DNA from: Anaspis maculata
Lineage: Eukaryota > Arthropoda > Insecta > Coleoptera > Scraptiidae
DNA: 64,000 bases
Assembly (NCBI GenBank): GCA_949128115.1
Contig: OX421967.1
Coordinates: 8,050,070-8,114,069, forward strand
Reading direction: 5' to 3'
Positions 12,121-22,417 of this stretch are shown here, in pieces. The first letter of the stretch is position 1. The number at the start of each line of letters is the position of its first letter. The notes under the pieces are model-generated. The model was given only the letters and a program-made list of their open reading frames with translations, had not been told where the DNA came from and searched no databases. The position numbers and the translations under genes are program-made.

Positions 12121-13271
12121 ATTACTTGAAGGTGCATGCTGTAGTGTTCTGGTCATTAGTAAACGCCGGGCAGTGCCGACTTAAGTTCAAATCGATTTTT
12201 CCTACCTCGAAAAACAAAGTTACAGATCGAATGGATGATTTTCGTGAAGAATACAGTTTAGTCTAATGGCCTCTGAGATGTTTTCAAAGATGAATACCTC
12301 TAACAGTAAAAAAAAGTTTTGTGAAAATTGTCAAAGAAAAAACAGGTTTTCTCAAGTTAACCTGTTCGAACTTGCTTTTATCAAAATTTACACATCAGAT
12401 TCAAGTTTAGGACATTGAATTTAGTCGGAAAAGATACCAATCTTGTCGTGATCGATTCTTCATGGCCCAGGAAGAAAAAGAGCCACCCAGCCGAGTTTCG
12501 CCCTTCTCCACGAGCCCCCTTCAACAATGATCAACACTTTTTGTGTCAAAATTCTATCAACTGGTTGTGATGCGTCGAACTACGACGTATTTGCATCCAT
12601 TGGATTGACGGGTTCCATCGGGTTCTATACCCTTTATTTTGAATTGCAATTTTTTACCCCCCCTCCAATAACTCGAAGCTTCGAGGTGCGATTTTTGGCA
12701 ATTTTAGATATGTAGTAGGGCACATAATTCTGGACAGAATATAAAGTTTTCAGGACGTTCATATCTTTGCCGAGGTTTTGGCAATTTTTTTACCATGGTT
12801 CCTGTACTAAAACAAAGTTGGCCTTGAAATGTATTAAAACAACGTATAAAGGCAGCATTTGGAACTTTGCTTGTGAAAATGTACCCTCACCCATTTCCAC
12901 ATGTAGTTTTAACTAAACAGAACTGAAAAATACCGACTGCGGTACCAGAGACCGGCCAGGAACCATTTTTGCAGAATTCACCCCTAGCAGGTATATTAAC
13001 CGCTATACAGTGTCTCTGGCGCAAAATCTTGCGTGGCGCCACATCTGGAATTGCGAAGGAAGGTCTTCTGGACAAGTATGCCAAATTTCATGCTTTGATC
13101 ACAAAATGCACAGACCATTCCGCTAACCCCCCCACTATGACGGCCGCTGATAGTTTCGATCCAAATCTTTGCAGGTGCCATCAGCCGTAGCCGTAGCCCC
13201 CCATCTTGTCACTTTATTTTTGATACAAAAAGTCATTCTACTGAGAATAAAAAGTGAACGGGATATAGGTA
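12121..13271 (-). repeat. Right arm of giant foldback
   Basis: Right half of the inverted repeat, matching the left arm in reverse complement through to GGATATAGGTA at the outer end. Differences from the left arm include a GCCGTAGCCGTAGCC insertion near 13183-13197 and scattered substitutions. Confidence 0.85.
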
Positions 13272-13615
13272 GAAGTCGCAGAAATCAAAACCAGTAATCA
13301 AGATAGCGCGGCACTGACAGCCAAGCACCGACTGTCACCGAGCAAAAATTATTCCAGTGAACCTCAAATGTTCTATGTAATAACGGTAAACTCTTGCAAA
13401 TCTCCATAGATCGGTAACAAATTTGGCTAAAAATCATATTAATATACACTAAAATCATATATTTATAAAATAGAGTATATAGTCATAGTCATCAATACAT
13501 AAAACGGCTCCGTTGAATATTGAAAGCCACTCTCGAGGCCGCTACCAAACGTTTTGGGTACCGGTCATGTACCGGTGCATAATAAGATGGCGACTTCCAG
13601 AGGAGAGGTCATAAT

Positions 13616-13888
13616 TTGTTGGGGGAATCTGGGGAATTAGCAGTCCAGCTATACTACAGGTTCGTGGTTAAAACGAAGGACCAAGTGCAAGATCTTCTTA
13701 ACGGGGGCGGTGGTGAATATCAAGAAGAAAATGAGAATTCGGATATTGAGCGAGAAAGAGATATGAACGTTGAAGATTTCGTTGTCGTTCAGCTGAAAAA
13801 GACGAGGAAAAAGATCAAGCGGACATTGAGAAAATGTAATCGTTATCAAGTTGCCTTCTCCCAGAGTTTTCAGAAAAAGACAACTTGA
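13616..13888 (+). CDS. Hypothetical 90-codon reading frame
   Basis: Not recognised with confidence. The frame has a GGGG run, an acidic stretch (EYQEENENSDIERERD, about residues 34-49), then VEDFVVVQL and a lysine-rich tail. The DFVVVQL-plus-basic pattern recalls a short module seen in some insect element-associated proteins, but the match is weak. A minus-strand frame of 119 codons (13649-14008) overlaps it, so at most one is real. It lies just right of the giant foldback. Confidence 0.2.
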   Translation: MLGESGELAVQLYYRFVVKTKDQVQDLLNGGGGEYQEENENSDIERERDMNVEDFVVVQLKKTRKKIKRTLRKCNRYQVAFSQSFQKKTT

Positions 13889-14159
13889 ATTTGAACGGTA
13901 CCTTATCAAAAAATACTTAGAGAAGTTCGTTAAGTCTTTTTTAGAAAACGAAATAAGTTGCCAAGGTACTTTACCTACCTCCAAATCAGAATGATCAATA
14001 ATTTTCATCTTTTTGTTATAAAAATATGTCAGTCATGTCAAAATGTTGTTTTTAGAAAAAGAACTGAATGGGGTATAATCCAATTTTTTTCTTTAATTGG
14101 TAATAAGGAGCTGAACACTTTCGAATAAGCATGTGGTAGTTTGTTTCACTCTTATCTTT

Positions 14160-14440
14160 ATAAAAGGGCGGGAAAAAACTCGCAAAGAACTCCTTTTAGA
14201 GCCAGTGACGTCACTAGGTCGAGCCAGGTTATACCCTGATTGGCAACATCGCGGGCTTTGGGTGCGATGGTAACCAATACTTATTCACTTCTGTTTGAAA
14301 CAATTCCGTAACAGACGTCAAGTTAGACGTCAAACTGGAGTTTGATCTGATCGAGGTGCACTGAGAGAAAAGATTTCGAATATTCATTATGGAAAACACA
14401 GACTCGTTTATTGTTAACAAATGCCTTATTTAAATACGGC
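14160..14440. repeat. Segment with TGACGTCA palindrome, paired with 16840-16990
   Basis: TGACGTCACTAGGTCG occurs here (about 14207) and again near 16931. Inward from each lies a related block in opposite orientation (TGGCAAC...CGCG...GATGGTAAC here, and its inverted counterpart there). Outward, both sides share an ATTATACCCCATT word (about 14071 and 17099). This suggests a decayed inverted-repeat element of about 2.7-3 kb around the 14754 foldback, but the homology is weak. Confidence 0.35.
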
Positions 14441-14753
14441 TTAATAAATATTTATTTGCATCCACCAAGCGGATTGTTTTGATAGCGTTGAAATACCTTG
14501 TTTCCTGTTATTTAATATTTAGTTATAATTACAAAACATCAGTTTGATAATGTTTTATCAATAAGAAACGTGAATAATAATAAGCAATTCGATTATTGAG
14601 TGGTAACGATAGAATATTAGCTATGAATAATATAATCTAAATTACTTTTTATAGGTAATTTTATGCATTATTGCTGGCTATAGATGATCCTGCCAAATCA
14701 TCATAAAACATAATAAATCCATTATCAATAGCTAATAATTCGTTTAATAAATA

Positions 14754-15433
14754 CAGGTGACTCAATGTGTCGGACCACCTTGAAGGTGCATGATATGCAG
14801 GTATAGTACAGTACTAGGAAGTTGTTTTGAAGATTCTAGGCTTTTCAATTTTGAAGTTATGAAGGTACAAAATTTGATTTTTCGATTTCTTCTATTTTCG
14901 TTGTTTCAAAAGATTTTAGCAAAGACTCCATTACATATAGTGAAATAATGGATTCGAAAAATCAACCTCTGAATCTGTATTGAATTTCTGTTTTCTATAC
15001 AGGTTGAGTCATAAACTATTCTGTTTTCTATACAGGTTGAGTCATAAACTACAAAAATTAATTTTCCTAAGAAACCAGAAGCAAAGAATTTTATAAAATT
15101 GAATTGTGTTTGATTGTGCTCTACATAGGATATGGGACTGTTTGCAGGCACTTTTGGAAAAAAATAATTTCCAAGATTCATGACTCACCCTTTATACAAA
15201 AGAGAAATTCATCACAGATTTAGAGGTTGATTTCTGGCACTCATTGTTTTTCCATAAACAGTTCACCAAAATCTTTTGAAACAACGGAAATAGAAGCGAT
15301 CGAAGAACCAACTTTTGTTCCTCCACAACTTTAAAACTGGAAGACATTAGAATCTTTTCAACGACTTTTCAGCACTCTACTACACCTCTACATTACGCAC
15401 TTTCAAGATGGTCCGACATTTTTGAGTCACCTG
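14754..15433. mobile_element. Foldback element with arms of about 240 bp, TA-flanked, with nested element
   Basis: The left end CAGGTGACTCAATGTGTCGG is matched in reverse complement by the right end, whose inverted read is CAGGTGACTCAAAAATGTCGG. Pairing continues inward through GTTTCAAAAGATTTT and AAATCAACCTCT to the apex, so almost the whole element is one hairpin. It is flanked by TA on both sides. The apex is opened by a second, smaller element at about 15033-15192. Confidence 0.85.
14988..15192. mobile_element. Nested small element with duplicated 33-bp left end
   Basis: The apex of the foldback holds CAGGTTGAGTCATAAACTA on the left and, inverted, AAAGGGTGAGTCATGAA on the right, with TA beside each end. 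The left terminus with its flank (33 bp starting CTGTTTTCTATAC) is repeated in tandem at 14988 and 15021. That could reflect slippage or a double insertion. Confidence 0.65.
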
Positions 15434-18216
15434 TATAAATAAATTTGCTTTTCTTCAACGAGATACTGGACAATGGATGACATGGGATGATACGACACAA
15501 ATGACACCATGCACGAATAATGGCGCCGGGTGGAAATCTCTCACCCCACCAACGCATTACATTGGCAATAATAAATAATAATATCCGAAGATACTCTAGT
15601 GATTAAATTCATTGAGGGTGACTTAGCGATTGTTTGTGAATAATGCACAGTTATTATTGGGGAATAAATGGTGTCAAAGTGAAGTGAACACAGGTATATT
15701 GTTGATTAAGAACAGGTGATTGTCCGCCAATATGTATTTGTTTATAGTGATCAAACCGGCTCAATCACAAACAAAATGTGCAATTTGGATGTAATAAATC
15801 ATTTTGTGGGAAAGTTTGACTAATATTTGATACGGAATAATATATTCATTGGATCTTATGAACTCTTATGAACAACTGGCATAATAAGCCCCTTGGTTAT
15901 AATAAATAAGTGATTTTAAAATAATCATTTGATGTAAACGACATATGGTGACATATACTTTGTTATAGTATTTGTTATTAAATTGGTACGAAACAAGTAT
16001 TTATTACCTATAAATGAAACTTTTCTCTCAGTGTGGATGAAATAAGAGACCCAGCGGTTATTATCTGTTATGGAGAGAGGACAGAGGCTTTGAGGAAGAG
16101 AACTCAAGTTGACGACCATGGCAGATATACGTTCTACTGTACAAATACAAATTTTTCAAACGGGAAAGCGAAGAGGTGGAGCTCTCAAAGGTCGTCCAGA
16201 ATAAGTAAATAACTTTTAATCTATCGGAAAAGAACATTCGTCCTCATCAAAAATGCTTGAAAACTGAACTTAGATGCGGTGTGTGGTGACTGATGGTGAC
16301 TATCGTTTTCGTTACTGTAAAGTGCGGTTGATGCTGGCGTATGAGACAGTCACCCTCGCAGTCACCCAAATTTTATCGGCCAGACTCCAGACTTGACAGA
16401 ACTATTAGGAATAGGTAGGTACTTACTGTGTGCATTACAAGGCAGGTAAAAAAGGAATCTGGACGATGCTCTCGGATATGTTCAACTGAAAAGAAAGTAT
16501 CCAATTTGCAAGATGAAAGCGAAGGTGACACCGGAAGATAAAGTTAGTTCAGTTATTTTAAAGTCGTAAGCATCAGAACTAGTATCACTTCCACTGTCTT
16601 CGTCTGTGGAAGGGTTCTGGTTATGAATACCGACCATTCAGCTGGGGTAGGTATTCACTGAATGTACACAGCTTTCTATACAGCCGACGCTCACCGCTGA
16701 TTGGGTGCATATTTTTTGGTATTGGAGCAACTAGCAAAAAAACATGTCTTTACTTGGCATTATTGTTATGAAGACAAGCAGAGGCAGACCGTGCACATCA
16801 AGAAAGAAGAAAATAATAACAGTAAGTACGTATTTGCAGTCAGAGCTGACAGTCTGACAACTGGTTTGAATGTTTGAAACAGATCTTCGTTGCTATCGGA
16901 ACTCAATCCCTGCTCGCGGGGTTGCCAGTTCAATGACGTCACTAGGTCGTCTCTTCAAACGAACCGGTCCCCTCCTGCTTTTTTCAAAAAAGAATTACCG
17001 TCTTATTGTGATATTTATGGTGAAATAGGTTATCACAGGCTTACTAGGGGATGTTAATATATAAAATAAATAACTACATAGTCCATTTTTTTAAATTGAA
17101 TTATACCCCATTGTCTAGGTATCTTTAAATCAGAATATTTATATTTTTTTACACAAATGTTGATCAAGTACTTATTGTTTTATTACATATTGCCCCACAT
17201 TTCCATTGTTCCATCCACAGAGTGGCCCGGAAAAGTCATATCAAAACAGTCCTACGGCGTATGGAATAATTTTCGAGGCTAACGAAAAATTATTGGAAAA
17301 TTCTTATACTTCTATTATAGAAGTGATGGAGAGTCCCGTGGAGGGTCGAAGGGTGATCCTTCGAATCATTGTAGTTTTGTTATCTCAACAGATTTTAGTA
17401 AATTGTTGTTGAATAACATATGTCATGCACCTACTGAGGGTGAATTAAATTGTCATTAATTTGTTACATATACCAGAAACCAGGGTGAGTATGAATGAAT
17501 CATCGAAAAAATATATTTTTTTTTAATAAATATTCATCTCATTGAATTCCTTGGTGAAAAGTGTGTGACCATCTGTTCTACGTCGGTTAAGGGAACAAGC
17601 GAATGGATTGGGAGACAGTTTTCAAGAAATAATTTTCGAGGCTTCTGACTTCACCTTCCCTGTATAGAAAACAAATCCAATAGGTACACATCCATCTGTG
17701 GTTGATATTTCATTCTCATAATTATTATATATCACCAACCACCAACAGTTCACCCAAAGGAGTGGAAGTTCACCCAAAGGACTACCCTTTGGTATGAGAC
17801 TTGACCCCTCACATAACTTCCAAAATGAAAAACGAAATGATTTTTTTATTTTTTTTCTATGTGCATGGGCTTCACAGAAGATTCCATATATCATAGTAGA
17901 TAGAAACCGACTGTTTTGATCCAAACTCAATAAAATGAACATGTTCTTCGTTCATCATGCTTTTTTACTTTGAATAATATGTATATATCCTGGTCCTTTT
18001 CATAATAATTGATAATTATAGGTTATGACACCCTGTGGAAGGAGTGATATATTCTTCAACTTTGCTCGACTAAGTTGGTTGTCATATCTACCTAGGTTCT
18101 CGTAACTTGTCAATTTAGATGTGAAATCTTGAATTCTCTGTGATATTTGAAGTGGGAAGTCGAAATTGTGTGGAGGTAGGCGGGTAGTTTAACTCAATAG
18201 AAATAATGTAGAATAT
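15434..18216. other. Interior of the TIR-bounded segment, no gene recognised
   Basis: AT-rich sequence without a recognisable protein. A 68-codon frame at 17206-17412 follows a CCACAG acceptor-like site but matches nothing known. The word AATAATTTTCGAGGCT occurs at about 17264 and 17628, a 16-base direct repeat that I cannot explain. The TGACGTCA partner segment lies at 16840-16990. Confidence 0.4.
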
Positions 18217-18223
18217 TTGGAAA

Positions 18224-18350
18224 ATGATGTTGAAATCATCTGGAAATCATTGGAAATCATTTGGAAATCATTGGAAATCATTGGAAATCCTCGGAAATCT
18301 TTGGAAATCATTTGGAAAAATCATTGGAAATTATCACAAAATTGGAAATC
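18224..18350 (+). repeat. 10-11-bp minisatellite TTGGAAATCA, right
   Basis: About nine copies of TTGGAAATCA or TTTGGAAATCA, ending a few bases before TGTACA and the right TIR at 18385. Same family and same strand as the array at 9932. Confidence 0.88.
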
Positions 18351-19054
18351 GGTGTACAAAAATTCCGTCAGTGGTTTACCCCTCGGAAGGTATATTTTTT
18401 TTTGTAGGGCTCGGCAAGAACACTACGGAGACGAAGCCACTAGATTCGTTCAAGTTTAAAAAGAAAAAGCAGGTGTGAAGTTGGATGATACGATCACCCA
18501 TGGGGACAAAATTCGACAGACAGATTACCACGTTTGGTGGACATAAATGAGGACAAAGAAAAAATTATTTTCTTCAACATGCACAGACTGTTAGCAGCTC
18601 AAGGTAATTTCCCATCAACGCAGACGTGACCATGGCATATGAAAAATTAGGAATACCAAAAAGAATATAGCTACAATAAATCAAGAAGCGAAACAGTAGC
18701 TAATAGTCATAAAAATAATAATTACAGATGGATGCAAGCATTCAACAGCCTTTCTATTTTGGTTTCACCATATAAGTGTACAACCAGCCACAACTTCAAC
18801 AGTGAGTAGATACTACTGGAAGTCTTCAAATTAGCAAGAGCTGGAAGAGAGCAACTTCTGTCAAAATATCCGATTTCGTGGAAATTGAGGATTGAGAATT
18901 GAAGACTGATGACCAGATATAATATGTAACTGGAGAATTTATAGAGGCCACAACAAAGACACTTGACGTAAGGCAAAGGGAATGTTTTTCGAGAGCCATT
19001 TGCCAAATAAGTTGATGCAAAAGACGTCACCGCATCAGCTGTCGCTGACTTATA

Positions 19055-19318
19055 TTGAGGAGTTGGGTGCACTTAACCGAAATACTTTCTAGTTTCAATG
19101 TCAGCCAAAGTGTGATTTCCCGTTTGTACAACAGGTTTAGAACAACGGGAAGTATCGAAGAAAGACCCAGAGACGGACGACCAAGGGCTACAACTGTTCG
19201 CGAGGACCGGCGAGGACCGGCGAGGACCGTCTTCCAGTTAGAAAAGCTCGAAGGAACCCCAGACACCACTGCAATTTACTGCGTCAGCACCCTCAGCAGG
19301 CTACTGGCACCTCAATAG
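19055..19318 (+). pseudogene. Tc1-type transposase, N-terminal DNA-binding part
   Basis: Tc1 transposases bind the element ends through paired helix-turn-helix domains. The frame contains FNVSQSVISRLYNRFRTTGS and then a GRPR motif followed by TTVREDR, the standard Tc1 helix-turn-helix and GRPR hinge, at about residues 14-55. GAGGACCGGC is then repeated three times (about 19201-19229), a small expansion inside the gene. The frame ends at 19318 without the catalytic domain. The C-terminal part of a Tc1 transposase resumes at 22175 on the same strand, so the gene was split, and its middle part is missing. Confidence 0.85.
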
Positions 19319-19379
19319 ACAATAACTGCAAGAACTGCATTTACGAAACAAATTTTGTTCAGAGTTTGATATTACTTAT

Positions 19380-19560
19380 CGACACCCAACTCATCGACAA
19401 AACAACTCATCGACAAGACAACTCACCGACAAAACATATCGCCGACAAGACAAGTCGCCGACAGGACAATTCATCGACAGGAAAACTCATCGACAGGGTA
19501 ACTTGCTGACGCTCAACTCGCCGACAATTCTTTGCGCGGACAATTCTTCGCCGGAAACTC
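19380..19560 (+). repeat. Left terminal 16-bp minisatellite of copy A
   Basis: The TCATCGAC or TCGCCGAC word recurs at 19391, 19407, 19423, 19439 and 19455, an exact 16-bp step, then more loosely to about 19560, where GGACAATTCTTCGCC marks the inner edge. Confidence 0.88.
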
Positions 19561-19599
19561 TGGAGCTCTAATGAGGCCCAGTGTAAGTGTGAAATTCGG

Positions 19600-19841
19600 A
19601 GCCCTATTCCCCACTGAGTTTTCACGTAGCGTTTCGAGCCTTGCTGAGCCCCCTGTCGCTACAAGTATCGTTTGGGATCTAGATGAACCCCCTTGGGCAT
19701 CTTCAAATTTTCTGGAGATTTGCTTCGCCCTTATGCCTTGGACGGGTCCTCAGAGCCCTGTCAGGCCCCCTTGTCTTCATGTCGCATTTGTAGCCCTGCT
19801 GAGCTCCTTTGTACCTTGCATTAGTTTCCAAAGCACTAGAG

Positions 19842-19872
<31 letters not shown>

Positions 19873-21840
19873 TATTTATACTCTACTAAAATGACCTTAT
19901 CCTAAGGTATTTTATAATCTTCGGTTAGCTGCTGTGTGTCTTCTTGTGCTGGTCAAGATCCTACTGCCACCCCCCCTTGTGTCACCAAGTATCGTTTGTG
20001 ATCCTAGTGGGCCAGGCAGGTCTTCTTGCGATTTTCAAAGCTCTACCCTGCTTTAAGTCTATATTGAAGCCTTTCGAGGCCTGTTGAGCCCTCTTTATAT
20101 CTTCAAATATCGTTTGGAGTTCTAATGAGCCCCCTTGTGTCGTCAATCATTATCGTTGAGATCCTTGGTGACTCCCTTCTGATTTCTCTGAAGTTTTTGG
20201 GATTTTCAAAAGCTCCCTTGTGCCTTCTTGAGTTTCTCGGAGCCCTATGTGCCCCCCCTTTGTCTTCATGTTTCATATGTTGCCCTGCTGGACCCTCTTT
20301 CCATTCATTTAGTTTTCGAAGCTCTACTCAGCTCCTGTGAGTCACTATGTGTTGGTTGGAGTCCTACAGGGTCCCCTTTTTGTCTTCAAGTACCATTTGG
20401 AACCCTAGTGAGCCCCGTCAGGCCTTCTTGCGATTTTCGGAGCCCTATCTTCCCTTGTGTCTACATCAAAGCATGTCAAGCCCTACTGAGCCCTCTTTTA
20501 TCTTCAAGTATCGCTTGGAGCCTTACTGAGCCCCTTGTGTCTTCAATTATCGTTTGCGGTCCAAGTGCCCCGTCTGATTTTTTTATGTTTCTGGAATCTT
20601 AAAAAACTCCTTTGTACCTTCTCAGGTTTCTCAAAGACCTATGTAGCCCCCTGGTGTCTTCATGTTGGATTTGTAGCCCTGCTGAGCCTCTCTACAATGT
20701 GTAAGTTTTCCAAGCTCTAGTTAGCTCCTGTTGTCTTTATGTGTTGGTCAAAGTTCTACGGGACGCCCCTTCGTGTCCCCAAGTGTCATTTGGAGTCCCA
20801 GTGAGTTTTGCTAGGCCTTCGTCCGATTTTTAGAGGCCTCTCTTTTCTTGTGTCTACATTGAAGCGTTCTAAGCCCTACTGAGCTCCCTTATTGTATCTT
20901 CATGTATCGCTTGGAGCCCTATCGAGCCTCCTTGGGTCTTCAATTATCGTTTGCAGACCGGAATACCCTCTCCTGACTTCTCGATGTTTCTGGAATCTTA
21001 AAAAGCTCCTTTGTGCCTTATTAGGTTTTCCAGAGCCCTATGTGGCCTCTTTGTGTCTCTATGTTTCATTAGTAGCCCCGTTGAGCCTCTTTTTCCAATG
21101 TGTTAGTTTTCCAAGCTCTAGTTAGCTCCTGTTAGTTTTTATGTGTTGGTCAAAGTTCTACGGGGCCCCTTCGTGTCCTCAAGTGTCATTTGGAGTCCCA
21201 TGAACCCCGCCAGGCTTTCGTCCGATTTTTAGAGGCCTCTGCTCTCTTGTGTCTTCATTGAAGCGTTTTAAGCCCTACTGAGCTCCCTTGTATCTTGATG
21301 ATGTATCGCTTGGAGCCCTATTGAGCCCCTTTGGGTCTTCAATTATCGTTTGCAGACCAGGCTACCCCCTTCTGACTCCTCGATGTTTCTGGAATCTTAG
21401 AAAGCTCCTTTATGCCTTATTAGGCTTTTCAGAGCCCAATGTGGCCCCCCTGTATCTTTATGTTTGTAGTCCTGCTGAGCCCTTTTTCCAATGTGTCAGT
21501 TTCCGAAGCTCTAGTTAGCTCCTGTGAGTCTTCATGTGTTGATCAAAGTTCTACGAGGCCTCCTTGTGTCTTCAAGTCTCATTTGGAGTCACAGTGAGCC
21601 CCGCCAGGCCTTCGCCCGATTTTAAGAGGCCTCTCCTCTCTTGTGTCTACAGTGAAGCGTCTCAAGCCCTACCGAGCCCCCGTGTATCTTCAAGTATCGT
21701 TTGGAGCCCTATTGAACCCTCTTGTGATTTCAATTATCGTTGGCAGACCAGGTGCCCCCTTCTGATTTCTCAAAGTTTCTGGAATCTTAGAAATCTCCTT
21801 TGTGCTTGTCAGGCTTCTCAGAGCCCTGTGTGGCCCCCCG
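19600..21840. repeat. Body of copy A: degenerate GAGCCC repeats with a 399-bp higher-order unit
   Basis: Short modules of GAGCCCTACTGAGCCCC type alternate with CTTCAAGTATCGTTTGG modules. A longer unit is visible: GGAATCTTA recurs at 20593, 20992, 21391 and 21781 (steps 399, 399, 390), each followed by the same succession of modules. A (GTTTA)n stretch lies at about 19841-19870. Several open frames of 60-124 codons occur only because the repeat lacks stops. Confidence 0.8.
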
Positions 21841-21844
21841 GTGT

Positions 21845-22165
21845 GAATAATTGTCCGCGCAAGAATTGTCCTTGCCTTTAATTAATTGACCTGTCGTCGA
21901 GTTGTCTCGTCAGTGACTTTTCTGGTCGGCGAGTTGTCCTGTCGGTGACGTGTCTTGTCGGTGAGTTTTCTGGTCTGCGAGTTGTCCTATCGGTGAGTTG
22001 TCCTGTCGGCGAGTTGTCCTGTCGACGAGTTGTTCTGTCAGCAAGTTGTCCTGTCGAAGAGTTGTTCTGTCGATGGGTTGCCCCGTCGGCGAGTTGTCTT
22101 GTCGATGATTTGGGTGTCGGCAAGTTATCCTGTCGATGAGTTGGGTGTCGACGAGTTGTCCGACT
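21845..22165 (-). repeat. Right terminal 16-bp minisatellite of copy A (inverted)
   Basis: Around twenty degenerate copies of GAGTTGTCCTGTCGGC, the reverse complement of the left-end unit. The stretch starts at AATTGTCCGCGC and ends with GTCGACGAGTTGTCCGAC next to Tc1 coding sequence. Confidence 0.88.
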
Positions 22166-22174
22166 CCCATAAGG

Positions 22175-22417
22175 GAGAGGCTCCATAAGTTGGAAATCGT
22201 CAACTTAGCATTACCAGCACATTCACCACATCTCAATCCGATTGAACACGCTTGGTATATGCTTGGTCGGGCATCAACTGACCATCGTCCAACACCTGCA
22301 ACCCCGAGGGATGTCAGAAATGTTCTGCCAGTGCTCTGGAATGATCTCGATCAACAAATGCTTGACAATCTGATTTTGAGTATGCTTCGACCGACGTCTC
22401 CAAGAGAATGTTTCTAA
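22175..22417 (+). pseudogene. Tc1-type transposase, C-terminal catalytic part
   Basis: The frame reads ALPAHSPHLNPIEHAWYMLGR, the conserved DDE-domain segment of Tc1 transposases around the last catalytic acidic residue (NPIE). It then continues through LWNDLDQQMLDNLILSM to a stop at about 22417. It continues the fragment at 19055-19318; the first two catalytic aspartates and the intervening region are absent. The upstream limit is set by the end of the inserted repeat-bodied element. Confidence 0.85.

Larger units (their letters stand above)
10876..13271. mobile_element. Giant foldback element with arms of about 1.12 kb
   Basis: The sequence from about 10876 to 12000 reappears inverted at about 12121-13271, leaving a loop of roughly 120 bp. 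Matching landmarks include TATCC(T/C)GTTCACTTTTTATT at the outer ends, the GATCTGTGCATTTTGTGAT block, and the TACCGCAGTCGGTATT block. The innermost pairing is CCATGCATCTT with its complement near 12130. The loop resembles a block inside each arm (about 11370-11460), so the arms are partly built of internal repeats. Small differences between arms show they have diverged since formation. Transcription across it would give a very long hairpin RNA. A convincing target duplication was not found. Confidence 0.88.
9914..18385. mobile_element. Putative hAT-like element (8.47 kb) or a small element split by later sequence
   Basis: The left end reads CGAGGGGTGAACCAC from 9914. The right end, ending at 18385, reads CGAGGGGTAAACCAC in reverse complement, a 14/15 match. 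A TGTACA lies 28 bp inside the left end and 27 bp inside the right. Both ends then run into a GGAAATC minisatellite. The flanks are GAAGGTGT (9906-9913) and GAAGGTAT (18386-18393), a 7/8 match of the length made by hAT and P transposases. No transposase is recognised inside. Because both minisatellites read GGAAATC on the same strand, the ends may be two halves of one short MITE with a minisatellite core, later opened by 8 kb of other DNA. Confidence 0.5.
19379..22165. mobile_element. Repeat-bodied element, copy A, with inverted 16-bp minisatellite ends
   Basis: A 2.8-kb insertion between the two halves of the Tc1 transposase. The left end is a 16-bp tandem (AACTCATCGACAAGAC type, 19380 to about 19560). 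The right end carries the same minisatellite inverted (AGTTGTCCTGTCGGCG type, about 21845-22165). Both outermost ends share TCGACACCCAACTCATCGAC in opposite orientation. The body is made entirely of degenerate GAGCCCT...GAGCCCC repeats. No protein is encoded, so movement would need outside enzymes. Minisatellite inverted ends recall Drosophila Foldback elements, but the motif is different. Copy B lies at 49226-51445. Confidence 0.75.

Noticed and set aside
11406..12715. Mirror-image 62-codon frames in both arms of the giant foldback, considered as a duplicated gene
   Set aside because: The match is imposed by the palindrome and the frames lack any domain.
19841..19870. (GTTTA)n run considered as telomere-like repeat
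   Set aside because: The insect telomere repeat is TTAGG; this run is short, internal and different.
19532..21881. Long serine/cysteine-rich frames in copy A of the repeat-bodied element
   Set aside because: They follow the GAGCCC repeat periodicity and change frame between units; no protein family fits.
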